Shown: positions 36,410 through 46,735 of the stretch, piece after piece | Layout of the letters: each line of letters opens with the position of its first letter | How positions within the stretch are numbered: the first letter of the stretch is position 1 | Assembly (NCBI GenBank): GCA_011037195.1 | Contig: JAAEAF010005006.1 | Location: forward strand, 26,046-90,045 | From: Triatoma infestans | Lineage: Eukaryota; Arthropoda; Insecta; Hemiptera; Reduviidae | DNA: 64,000 nt | Reading direction: 5' to 3' | The notes under the pieces: generated by a model | What the model was told of the DNA's origin: nothing | Database searches by the model: none | Seen by the model: the letters and a program-made list of their open reading frames with translations, nothing else | Made by a program: the position numbers and the translations under genes

Positions 36410-37200
36410 TACACCCCATTATCTCAACCTCTGGTAGGCTCTGTATAGTAAATATAGCAAAGATAATTAATAATATAAATTGAGGTAAGATACCTCGGGT
36501 GGGCTCTAATTAACAGAAAACAGCAAAAATATAAATTGAGTGAAGATATTAAGTGGACTATATATACTATAATATAATGGGTGAGCAAAATGGGAAATAA
36601 AATATTAAATATTATGTGGGAAAAAATGAATATATAAATTAAATTTAAAAACATGTAGCAAATATTATTTATCACTTTCAACAGCCAAAGGAATGGCGCT
36701 TACCTTACAAAAACAGAATCCTGGTATTGGAAGACCCATGTGTCCTTAGCCCATATCGGAGACAAAGGAACAGGAGAAATAGGAATAAAGAAATGAATCT
36801 TATGTACCTGTAACTCTTGAGCCTTGATCCATACACTGCTGCTTGGCTGATGATTGTAGATAATACTTAAATGGGCTCCCAGAAGCTGCACGGCAGTAAA
36901 CCAACCGGAAGTAACAGCCATGCGATTCCACAATAGCCTATGCAGGCCGAGAGAACAGAGCCGCTAAGTCGGCAAAAGGACTAGTTTATTAACAGTACAC
37001 AGGAAAATCAGAAGTAACAAACTTAGGTTTTCACAATTAAGGCCAACCGAACTGGCATGAATTGTATAGGTATCACCCTGTGACTATTCAAGGAAGTATT
37101 GCATAACGACTTACTCCTTCGAACTTAAAATGGCGATTGACTGAGGGCGAAGGAAATCCCCCCCCCCCCCGGGCATAGCCTAATAAATTAGTAAATTATT
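36410..37200 (-). mobile_element. LTR-like insertion within the hAT element (tentative)
   Basis: A block of higher GC content interrupts the AT-rich hAT interior. On the minus strand it holds an AATAAA signal (near 36990) and, downstream, a 77-codon open frame (36700-36933) with no domain I recognise. A poly(C) run lies at 37157-37170. No terminal repeats or target duplication could be paired, so LTR origin is a guess from layout. Confidence 0.3.
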
Positions 37201-37516
37201 ATCAAGGTAGTACAATAATACCTCCCTCCAAATAAAATTATTGTATGCCGTTGGTGGCGAATTTGAATTTACATTAAATACCGAACAAGTGCTGTTAAAC
37301 ATATTTTCACCAAACAGAGAAACCGTCTGAATATTTCCGAAAGAGGAGACCTTAGTTTGTTCCTTACGAAAATTGAACCAGATATCAAATATTAGTTTCG
37401 CACAATCAGCCTCAAGGATCTCATTAATAATTAATTAAAGGGAATTTCGATAGATTTTATAGTTTTTATGGTTAATTTTTTCCATTAATTTAATTAGTTT
37501 CCGCATTAGGAGGTGC

Positions 37517-37602
37517 TGCTCCGGAGGCCGGTAGTGTACTGAGAAGGCTCCGAGCGCCAATGACCATAGATGCTGACGCGCCTTAAATTAAAAAAAAAAA
37601 AG
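37517..37602 (+). repeat. tRNA-derived SINE (type 1), 3' part only
   Basis: GCTCCGGAGGCCGGTAGTG, then CAATGACCATAGATGCTGAC and GCGCCTTAAATT with a 12-A tail. The same 3' sequence ends the copy at 9672-9905. The tRNA head is missing. Confidence 0.85.
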
Positions 37603-37859
37603 TAGGCGCTGTATCGATAAAAATGCAGAAACGCAGCATCAAATTGAATTTTCTGCATATTATAAAACATACATAAAGTGTAAATAAATCGATAAATTTA
37701 ATTTCATATTTTTACTAAACCACCACTCAAAAATTACAAGCACTTTGGAGTTTCGCAAAATTAAGTTACCGCGCAATCGGTGGGGGGGTAAGAAAATTTT
37801 GCTACCAATTAAGATACAAAAGTGGGCGGTACAAACGTTCTACCTACCCTGCTCTAAAG

Positions 37860-38602
37860 TATCATTTGAATGTACGGCCGTTTCATGAAAAATACATCAC
37901 TTGTGCGAAGAATTAAATCTATTTTAGAAATGCTGATTACATCTTGACTGATCACATCAAATAAACAGACTGAACAATCTTAATGGTGAGGATATGTTTT
38001 GAATTAGGAATAAATGCAGATGCTAATCTCCGCGAACAAAAGTTATGAAATATTTGTACTACATGAGGAACATACACTCCTACAGATCCACCAAAAACTC
38101 TTTGAATCCAATTTTGAAATGGCTAGCTGTGACAATGGAGCCGATATGCGCTAATTGAAGCGAAAGTTTTGAAAATAAGCTACAAAGTAGTCTCATTATA
38201 AATTTACATAATCGATAAAAATGAAGATATTAACGAGGAACCGGTTAAAAAAAAAAAAATTAATAAATAAATAAATAAAAAAAACACTTTTATACAATGT
38301 CCAAATTTTCGTAACTTTATTTTGTTCTTCAAGAGTAAAAAAATTAAAAAGTGAAGAATTTTTTTTTTTTAAATAACAAATAATCTGACGTGACACTCAG
38401 AGAATTATGCTCATACTCTAATGAATACAATTTAACAAGAGAATTGCAACGTTACGTTCAGTTGGGATGGCCATCAAAATGGAGATTGATTGTATACCTA
38501 AGCGCCATATGTGGAGGGCTGTATGTCAAAACCATCAAAGCTTATGCAAATATAATTTTAAACTCTCACAGACCTCCTAATACCACTCCAAAATATTTTT
38601 TT
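37860..38602. other. Gene-free DNA
   Basis: No gene. The stretch ATGTCAAAACCATCAAAGC with TATGCAAAT (38522-38552) recurs near 48646-48672 as ATCAAAACCATCAAAAC with TGTGCAAAT, again just upstream of a Helentron-like copy. It is a small shared motif of unknown origin. Confidence 0.4.
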
Positions 38603-39595
38603 TACTTTCTCTTACTCCTAGTAAGAGGAATTATTGTAATCATGTCAAATTTTCGATATCGAGTTGTCACCGGAAATATCCGTTTTGAGGTCCCCTGAGT
38701 CCAAAAAAGTGCTTTTTAACAAATGCTGTGTGTGTGTGTGTGTGTGTATATGTATGTATGTGAACAGCATAGTTCAAAAACGGAAAACCGTAGAAAGTTG
38801 AAACTTGATATTCCGTTTAGGTATCACCGTGGGATCTGACACTACGTTATCTGTCAAAATTCCTCAACCGGAAGTACCACTTTACTAGTTAAATTTTTTA
38901 CTTTTTTGCAATTTTCTCAAAAATGGCACCGACGATTTTCTTTAAGCTTCTAACATCAACCACACATACAAAGAGCTACAACTTTTATTTGAAACATTTC
39001 TCCGGGAAAATGCACTGAAGGGCACTTTTGGGGGAGGGGTGGGGTTAGGTTTCTATCTAAATGCTATTTCAGTTTATTAGACAATTCTGTCATCTAGATA
39101 ATGTTAATTAGAATTAAATATGTTGTTGAAATTCCGAGTTTGAAAAAAAAACGGATAACCGGAAGTACGATTACTTTACCACTTTACTAAATGATTTATT
39201 CACTTTTCGCAATTTTCTCAAAAATGGCTCCAACGATTTTTTTGAAACTTCGCATATAAACTAAACATGCAACGATCTGCAACTTTTATCTAAAACATTT
39301 CTCTGGGAAAATTCTTTTAAGGGCACTTTTAGGGGAGGGGTGGGGTTATGTTTTTCTCTAAAGTGCTGTCCTAGTTGATTATACAATTCTATCATCCAAA
39401 CATAATTAGTTAGAAATAAATAGATAGCTTAAATTCCGAGTTTCAAGCAAAGTTGTAAACCGGAAGTGCGCTTTTACTGAACCGTTTTTTCAGTGTTCGA
39501 CGAATTTCATTAAATTTGGTACGCAAAGTATAAAATTTGTCAATTATCATTTTGAGAACTGGAGTAAGAGAAAGGTGTGAGTGTTTCACACCAGA
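38603..39595 (-). mobile_element. Complete Helentron-like non-autonomous element
   Basis: Reversed copy with every landmark. The 3' hairpin is at 38604-38631, followed by TCACCGGAAATATCCG, (TG)n at 38726-38747, ACCGGAAGT junctions at 38867, 39158 and 39459 (monomers of 291 and 301 bp), GGAGTAAGAGAAAG near 39561, and the 5' terminus at 39595. A 12-T run follows, then an opposite-strand copy. It is one of the best reference copies for the family. Confidence 0.92.
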
Positions 39596-39608
39596 TTTTT
39601 TTTTTTTT

Positions 39609-40019
39609 AGAAAAATGTTTCAAATAAAAGTGATACGTTTATATCTTTGCAGCAAGCATCCCAAGTTTAAAGAAAATCTTTGTAGCTGTATTCGAGAAAA
39701 TCTCGACAAACTGAGAACAAAAGATGAAACATTCAGTAAAGCCACTCTTCCGGTTGCTGAATTTTGCCCGAAATCTTCATGTAGTGATGATGCAGTGATA
39801 GTACCTGAACGGAATATCAAGTTTGAACATTTTGCGACTTTTCAGCTTTGAGATATTCTGTTAACACAAAGACACAAAACGCACACACACACACACACAC
39901 ATACAGACCAATATTCTCTAAAAATATTTTTTTCGTATTCAGTGGACCCCAAAAAACATGTATTTCCGGTGGAAACTCAATTTCGAAAATGTTGCACGAT
40001 AGCATTACTTCCTCTTACT
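39609..40019 (+). repeat. Helentron-like 3' half
   Basis: It begins inside a monomer (AGAAAAATGTTTCAAATAAA), passes a junction worn to CTCTTCCGGTTGC near 39747, a TGAACGGAATATCAAGTTTG block, (CA)n at 39882-39904 and TTTCCGGTGGAAACTC, and ends at CTTCCTCTTACTG near 40019. The second arm of the hairpin is missing. It belongs to the older subfamily. Confidence 0.8.
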
Positions 40020-40960
40020 GTTATTGTCCAAACTACGTACATCATCACAAATTATTAATTGTATGACATCGTCAACAATCAGTTACAGCTGTTTTTTTGA
40101 GTTTTCGTTTTTTTTTTATTTATTTGTTATTGTTTTTAAAAAGAACTTCTTACTTTTACATTTTTTTATTTTGAAATTTTGAAGAAGATAATAAGTATGT
40201 CGAAAACGTTGGGTATTATATCAAAGGACTTTGTTTTTAGCGCTCTCCGTTAACTAATTATAACCAAACTATCAAGAATCAGTATCAACAAGTCGATAAA
40301 TGCACTAAGAGAAAGCCCTGTCGATTCATAATAAATTTCCTTCACTTTATTAAGTCCTAATACTTTAGAATATAATGTCACCTAATTCACCTTTAAACTA
40401 GAAAATTACAAAAAAATTTGACCGCAGATTTACCTCAACCATGTATACAATATCATCATTGGATGGGGAAAATAATTAACAAAAAAAAAAATCAATCTCG
40501 CGCAATCCTCCCCGGCCCCTCGTCACAGGTCTGACTAACAAACAAACTTTCTTCAAAATTGGAATTTTATTATATATGTTTAATATCTCTTAAAATTGTT
40601 ATACAGTTTATGAAGAGTATATCAAATGGCAAAGATCGGAAAATCAATTAAGCCCGGAAATAAGTGGTAAATAAAAATGAATTTCGTTTAAACAAAAAGG
40701 TTATCGTGGAAATCGCGAACGACACAAAAATATCTTTGCAATATGGTTGGAATTCCGATTAAACTAGTTTTCCTCAATCTTTGAAATATGATAATGCATA
40801 TGTTTAATCTTTTTTTTAATTGTATCACATAGGTGATGAAAACATGTGCTAAAACGAAATGGCTCTTAGGCAGAATCCTAACGTAAATTTCTTTTAGAAA
40901 ACCTCTAAAAATTAAGATTTAGAGGAAAAAATTTAGAAACGACTTCAAATGTTTTTCTTA
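40020..40960. other. Gene-free AT-rich DNA
   Basis: No gene or recognisable repeat was seen. Confidence 0.5.
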
Positions 40961-41335
40961 GAGTAATAAGAGAAAGTAAAAATTGTCAAATAAAAAAGTA
41001 AGTCAAAACATTATTGTCAGTAAATCAAGTGGTCAAGAAAATCATTGGAAATCATTTAGAGGAAAACGCAAAAACTGAAAACAAAATAATATTAATTAAG
41101 TAGCATTTCCGGTTAACTGATTCTTACGAAAATCTTCGTATCAGATCCTGAGTTCCTGCAGTTTTTCTTTTTTGATCTATTTGTTCTCACCATGAAAAAC
41201 AAACACACAAGAAAAAGAACGAATTCTCTAAAACAAGTTTGATGAAATTATGCTGAGTGATCAAAAACATGTTGAAGTGATCGAGCACAGATAAATTTTC
41301 AACCCTGTTAAAGAAGTAAGAGAAAGCTATATAAT
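40961..41335 (+). repeat. Worn Helentron-like fragments
   Basis: GAGTAATAAGAGAAAGTAAAA (40961-40981) looks like a bare 3' end. From 41030 to 41335 a decayed 3' half follows: AAGAAAATCATTGGAAATCA, CATTTCCGGTTAACTG, an ACACAAGAAAAAGAACG stretch in place of the (CA)n, and GAAGTAAGAGAAAGC at the end. Confidence 0.6.
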
Positions 41336-41889
41336 AATAACCAATAATTTTCCTCTAAATATTGCAAGCCACCAATACAACATATTACAACGATTTATAT
41401 ACACATATATACATATAAAATACATAATTATGAACTAAACTGTATATGTAATAAATTTTAACAGCTGTCCTAGTAGAGATAATTAATAATAATATAAAAA
41501 TTAATAAATAAATACGAAGATATTTTATAAAAATAGCATGTTGACGGAAGTATTTATTAATAAATAGAAAATTACAATATATATATATAAATCCATGTCA
41601 TAGATATATCATAGACGGAAAAGAGAAATCACCATGGGAACACAACTAATACACAAATAGTATCCTTACCTAGGTCATTATAAGGTTATTCGTTGGGTCG
41701 GTGTGACACTTAGGTCATCCGTGTAACGCTTCAGGCGACCATATAACTGAATATAAGTTTTAGTCATTTTATCTCATGTTTTTTTTTTTCTATATATCTA
41801 CATAATAATTCCCTGTTTGAAAGTAATAATAATAACAACAAAGAAATATTCAATAAAATTTAATAAATACTTTCTAATAATGTTTCAAT

Positions 41890-41973
41890 CTAAAACGGAT
41901 ATTTTCGTGGAAAACTTGATATCGAAAATTTGACAAGATTACAATACTTCCTCTTACTAGGAGTAAGGGAAAG
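41890..41973 (+). repeat. Isolated Helentron-like 3' terminus
   Basis: About 85 bp holding only the last conserved block and hairpin: AAACGGATATTTTCGTGG, GATATCGAAAATTTGACAAG, then CTTCCTCTTACTAGGAGTAA and GGGAAAGTAA. Upstream parts are absent. Confidence 0.85.
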
Positions 41974-42551
41974 TAATAGATTGTTGCAATAAATATTATT
42001 TATTAATGTAAAAACTAATAATTTTTTTTTTGGCTGAGGGTAAAAAAAAAATAGAATTACAGTAGTGTGAGTGGTCACATAATTTTTTTATATTTTACTT
42101 TATGACAAATTATTTCAAATTTTCGAAATTGAATATTTTAATCGGTTGAATGCATTTAGTTGAGGTATTTAGTTCAGCTGATTACGAAAAAGTTGTTTAT
42201 TGACATTGGTCTTTTTTTAAATTAGTTTTTAAAAATTATACAAGTTGTGACAGTGTTTCACACGAGGTTTTTTTTTTGTTTGTATTTAATTTTTTGTATC
42301 AGCAGTATTATTTGTAATTGTTTATATTATGCGTGGTTGGTTATTATTACCCAAATTTATATGTAGCTCTTGCCTTGCAAAAATCTATAGAAACTATAGA
42401 TTGTAAACACGTAAAAATTGAACTAGCTCTAAAAACTTTGCAATGAAATATATAGTATATGCATATTTTCCACAGACTACAAAAATGAATAATAGTGATC
42501 GACAAATAGTTGTAACATGTAGAAGAAATAAATCTTTCTATTATTAAAAAA
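41974..42551. other. AT-rich gene-free DNA
   Basis: GACAGTGTTTCACACGAGG at 42250-42268 resembles the minus-strand 5' terminus of the Helentron-like family. Nothing else was recognised. Confidence 0.5.
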
Positions 42552-43562
42552 TCTGGTGTGAAACACTCACACAACTTTCTCTTACTCCAGTTCTCAAAAT
42601 TATAATTGACAAATTTTATAGTTTGTGTACCAAATTTAATGAAATTTGTCGAAAAACTGAAAAAACTATTCAGTAAAAGCGCACTTCCGGTTTACTGATT
42701 TTCTTCACACCCGGAATTTTGGCCAACTATTTATTTCTAATTAATTTCATTTGGATGATAGAGTTGTATAATCAAGTATGATACCACTTTAGAGGAAGCT
42801 GTAACCCTACCCCTCTCCTAAAAGTGCCCTTAAATGAATTTTCCCAGAGAAATGTTTTATATAAAAGTTGTAGATCTTTGAATGTTTAGTTTATATGTGT
42901 AGTTTCAAGAAAATCGTCGGGGCCATTTTTGAGAAAATCGCGAAAAAGTGAAAAAATCATATTTAGTAAAGTGTTAAAACAAAAGCACTTCCGGTTTTCC
43001 GATTTTTCTCAAACTCGGAATTTCAACAAGATATTTAATTCTAATTAACATTATTTAAATGACCGAATGGTCTAATAACCTGAAATAGCACTTTAGAGGG
43101 TAACCTAACCCCACCCCTTCCCCAGAAGGGCCCTTAAATCAATTTTCCCAGAGAAATGTTTCAAATAAAAGTTGTAGCTCCTTGTATATGTAGTTCATGT
43201 ATCGAGTTTAAAGAAAATCCTTGGAGCCGTTTTTGAGAAAAACGCAAAAAAGTAAAAAAGTCAACTAGTAAAGTGGTACTTCCGGTTTAGGAATTTTGAC
43301 AGATAACGCACAGTCAGATCGCATGTTGATATCTAAACGGAATATTAAGTTTCAGTTTTCTACGGTTTTTCGTTTTTGAGCTATGCTGTTCACATACACA
43401 CACACAGACACACAGACACACACAAACACACAGACCAGTTGCTAAAAAACACTTTTTTGGACTCAGGGAACCTCAAAACGGATATTTCCGGTGAAAACTC
43501 GATATCGAAATTTTGACACACGATTACAATACTTCCTCTTACTAGGAGTAAGAGGAAGTAAA
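42552..43562 (+). mobile_element. Complete Helentron-like non-autonomous element (reference copy)
   Basis: 5' TCTGGTGTGAAACACTCACA begins at 42552. Subterminal ACTTTCTCTTACTCC (42574-42588) is the inverse of GGAGTAAGAGGAAGT at the 3' end (43545-43559, one mismatch). Junctions lie at 42681, 42986 and 43277, giving monomers of about 304 and 291 bp. A CA-rich microsatellite lies at 43394-43433, and the terminal hairpin CTTACTAGGAGTAAG at 43538-43552. The leader between the 5' repeat and the first junction is itself a partial monomer end. No protein is encoded. The structure matches HINE-type Helentron derivatives in every part except that I cannot see the autonomous partner. Confidence 0.92.
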
Positions 43563-43983
43563 AAAAGACATATTCAAAATACATATGGCGTATAGAAAAT
43601 AATATGGAGTAAATAAGAAAAGTATATAAGATTACAAAACATAAAAGAATTATTTACTTTTTTCTTTCTTACTATAAATATTTCTACTAAACTTTAAAAA
43701 TATAATGAGAATTAATTGAAGTTATTGTATACTTAGCAAATATAAGACTTTAATAGAATATTTTTTTTTTTTTTTTTTAATAAACAATTTTTCATTTTTT
43801 TAAACAAAAAACATGTAGGTATACATAAAATAAGTTAGCAACATAAAAAAGTTTTTTGCACTAACACACATATGTATTTATTTACGTGTTTTAGTACATT
43901 AGTTTTAATGAGCGCTCTCCTTAATTAGAAAACTTGTACTTAAACAGGAAAACAAGTTAAACTAATTTTAATGAACACAATAT

Positions 43984-44036
<53 letters not shown>

Positions 44037-44303
44037 TATGTTTGTTTGTTTTTATATATATATATATAGGTACATGTTTTTCAAGAACAAACAAGATAAA
44101 GTCTATTTAAGTTTTCGTAATAAGAAATTTATAATGAACAAACAAATAAAATTTTGTTAAATATCAATCAATTAATCTAAACAATTAATTAATAAAACAT
44201 AATAACTCCCTCTTTATGTGACTTGTTTATATTAGGTAAACAAATTAAATGAAAAATTTTGTTTAGATATAATTTTAGATAATTGCATCTTTCTTTTTCT
44301 TTT
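43563..44303. other. AT-rich gene-free DNA with a long (TG)n microsatellite
   Basis: A perfect (GT)n tract of about 24 units lies at 43984-44031. It stands outside any Helentron-like copy I can delimit. A (TA)n tract follows at 44054-44067. Confidence 0.7.
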
Positions 44304-44857
44304 TACTTTCTCTTACTCCTAGTAAGAGGAAGTATTGTAATCGTGTCAAATTTTCGATATCGAGTTTTCACCGGAAATATACGTTTTGAGGTCCCCTGAG
44401 TGCAAAAAAGTGGTTTTTAGCAAATGGTCTGTGTGTGTGTGTATATGTGAACAGCATAGCTCAAAAACGAAAAACCGTAAAAAGTTGAAACTTGATATTC
44501 CGTTTAGGTATCACCATGGGATCTGACAATACGTTATACGTCAAAATTCCTCAACCGGAAGGACCACTTTACTAGTTGGTGTTTTCTACTTTTTTGCAAT
44601 TTTCTCAAAAATGGCTCCAACGATTTTCTTGAAACATGCTATATCAACTACACAAACAATGAGCTACAACTTTTATTTGAAAAACATTTCTATGGGAAAA
44701 TTCATTGAAGGGCACTTTTAAGGGGGAGGGGTTATGTTTTTCTCTAAAGTGCTATCATGGTAAATTACACAATCCTATCATCCAAACAAAATTAATTAGA
44801 AATAAATAATTGCCAAAATTCCGAATTTTTAAGAAATTTAGTAAACCGGAAGTGCGC
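44304..44857 (-). repeat. Helentron-like 3' half, one monomer
   Basis: The intact 3' hairpin (44305-44332) and the TCACCGGAAATATACG block lead to a short (TG)n (44431-44441), the junction AACCGGAAGGACC, one monomer and the next junction AAACCGGAAGTGCG (about 44845-44857). The copy breaks off exactly at this second junction, as if cut between monomers. Confidence 0.85.
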
Positions 44858-45589
44858 TAGTAATAGATTACAAACAATAGATAGATATCTTAAAAATAAA
44901 TTAAAAAATAGTCACTTTTTTTTCATATTTAAGGGAAGTTTTCAGCATATAAGTCTATCAACGCACTGATAAGAGTTTATTACAAATGCATTGCAAAATA
45001 ATTCGACGTAGACAAAAAATTTTTGAACAGATATTTCAGCAATAATTATTGAAAGAAATAATTTTACAAACAAGTACCAGGTGATTTTCTGCATTTTTCT
45101 ATTTTAAAAATTGGCCAGCAAAGATTTTCTTCCAAAATTGTTATACCAGCTACATACGCAACACACATTTGAAATATTTTTCCTGGAAAAAGTCATTTTT
45201 AGGAAATTTTGGAGGGAGTGGGGAGCGTTACGGTTTCCGGTAAAATACCATTTTCGTATATCGTATACAATCCTATAATATAAAACACTCATCGGCAAAA
45301 AATTACATTTAATAAATAATATAATATTATTCGATCTATTTTCATCAGTTATTTTGTTTTGGCAATTAATAGTTAACATTTTTAGAATAAATTTGACTTT
45401 GTACATTTCACATTGTAGTATTAAAAATAAACCAAAAATGTTTACGAATGTCTGTGTTCGTTTATTATCATTTTGTATATTATTGTTTTTATTCAGTTTG
45501 ATTTGATTTTTATTTGCTTTAATTTCGCTTTTGCTTGCCTCTTTGATTATGAATATAACAGCAACCAAAGAGAGTAAAGAGAAGAGACA

Positions 45590-45836
45590 CGAGCCCAACC
45601 ACTCTCTCGGATTGGAGTGGGAGAAACTGTGTAAATACAACGAGACAGTTCAATATAGTTCATACTAGCCAGTCACTTCGTGTAATTTTCATACCCTCTA
45701 CCATAACCATTCTCTATTATAAAGCCCAGGCAGACTGTGTGTCTCTTTATTATTATTATACATAGTTAACCAGTGTTAACCCAGTCTTCTTAATTCATCA
45801 ACTAAACCCAAATTCTCTCCACCTAACAAAGCCATT
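45590..45836 (+). repeat. Solo-LTR-like repeat inside the Tc1 relic
   Basis: The layout shared with 30410 and 53100 is visible: GGAGTGGGAGAAACTGTGTA, an ACAGTTCAATATAG block, TTATACATAGTTAACCAGTG, and a pyrimidine-rich ATTCTCTCCACC end near 45825. Its position between the Tc1 left end and the transposase shows it inserted into the transposon later. Confidence 0.5.
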
Positions 45837-45873
45837 ATATGAAAATTAAAAATTTAAAAATTCGAATTGCAAA

Positions 45874-46250
45874 AAATGCCCCTTAGTGCCGAGTATGTCG
45901 CATGTGCTATAGCACTTATTGATGACGGCCGCTCCATCAGATATACAGCCAATGCTATTGATGTTCCCTACTAAAAACTCTGCGAGATGCAGTGCAGCAT
46001 TACAGAGAAACAGGCTAATACTATAACCATAATATTGACTTCCTAAGCTGGCTTGCCCGTTCCCCTGAGTTAAAACCCATACAGCATCTGTGTGATATGC
46101 TTCGAAAACGATAAGAGAACGGAGAGTCCTTCATGGGACGCTTTAGAAGCTAGAAAGGGAACTTCAAGACGAATGAACTCTAATGTCACAAAACGAAATT
46201 TCCCACTTAATTCAGAGCATGCCGGGAGACGCCTAGAAGCTGTGTGATAA
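45874..46250 (+). pseudogene. Tc1-family transposase, internally deleted, catalytic Glu lost
   Basis: The N-terminus reads MPLSAEYVACAIALIDDGRS and then IRYTANAIDVP, the paired DNA-binding domain of Tc1-like transposases. After a stop the text continues with LRDAVQHYRETG-like sequence, then jumps to DFLSWLARSPELKPIQHLCD near the C-terminus (46035-46095). The DDE core between is deleted. In the final catalytic motif the usual NPIEHLWD is KPIQHLCD, with CAG at 46082-46084 replacing the catalytic Glu. A stop shortly after and frame changes leave a tail near RNFPLNSEHAGRRLEA. About 120 of the usual 330-350 codons are present. Inactive. Confidence 0.88.
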
Positions 46251-46735
46251 AGGCAAGAGGAGTAATACTCGATATTAATTAGCACCATCCCATTAAAAAA
46301 TACTGTAAAATTAAAAAAAAAAAAATAATCAGATAAATAAAATTTTCCACATTCACCTTTTTTTTTTAATTAATTATTTTAAATTTTCCATATAATCCCT
46401 ATTTATTTGTTTTATTTTGAAAATCAATTAACCTAATAAACGTTATGAGCGATAAAAATTATGAAATTATAAGAGTAAATTTTTTCAAATGGCCAGAATT
46501 TTTTGCCAGTGAGTGTAACATTTTCTATATAATAATAAGAATTTTAAAAATATCCGAGTATGAAAATCGGTTAAAGAAAATGAGGTTTTAACGAACTTTT
46601 CTTTTTTTTCAATTTTCGTTGATTTTTTTCCAAGAAAGATCCCAAAGAATTTTTTTAAACTTACAGACCTAAACCTACACTTTGTTTGAAACATTTCCTC
46701 CGACTAGTTAGCTTTTAAGAGGTTTCCGGCAAAGC

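Larger units (their letters stand above)
35617..37859 (+). mobile_element. hAT transposon with exact 8-bp target duplications
   Basis: CTCTAAAG occurs at 35617-35624 and 37852-37859, directly outside the ends 35625 and 37851. The ends are inverted and start CAGGG (CAGGGATATTCAACCTAC on the left; CAGGGTAGGTAGAACG on the right, minus strand). Eight-base duplications with CAGGG termini are the hAT signature. The 2.2-kb body carries the C-terminal part of a hAT transposase (35840-36375) and later insertions: an LTR-like piece (36410-37200) and a SINE 3' part (37517-37602). Confidence 0.92.
45286..46515 (+). mobile_element. Tc1-like transposon relic with terminal inverted repeats
   Basis: CACTCATCGGCAAAAAATT (45286-45304) and, on the minus strand, CACTCACTGGCAAAAAATT (46515-46497) are inverted ends with two differences. 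TA follows the right end at 46516-46517 as expected for Tc1 target duplication; on the left the TA has mutated. The body holds a deleted transposase (45874-46250) and an LTR-like repeat (45590-45836). Confidence 0.85.
45075..46735 (-). repeat. Old Helentron-like monomers interrupted by a Tc1 element
   Basis: Monomer sequence at 45080-45275 (GATTTTCTTCCAAAATTG, then TTTTTCCTGGAAAAAGTCAT) resumes at 46530-46720 (CCGAGTATGAAAATCGG, then GAAACATTTCCTCC). The Tc1-like element 45286-46515 lies between. The outer parts are older than the intact copies. Confidence 0.65.

Noticed and set aside
42681..43286. CRISPR-like or satellite array
   Set aside because: The tandem units are ~300 bp, only two per copy, and always bounded by the same element ends, so they are element-internal monomers.
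45104..45640. 178-codon open frame on the minus strand
   Set aside because: It crosses the end of a Helentron-like monomer, the left end of a Tc1 element and part of an LTR-like repeat. An ORF across three element boundaries is chance.
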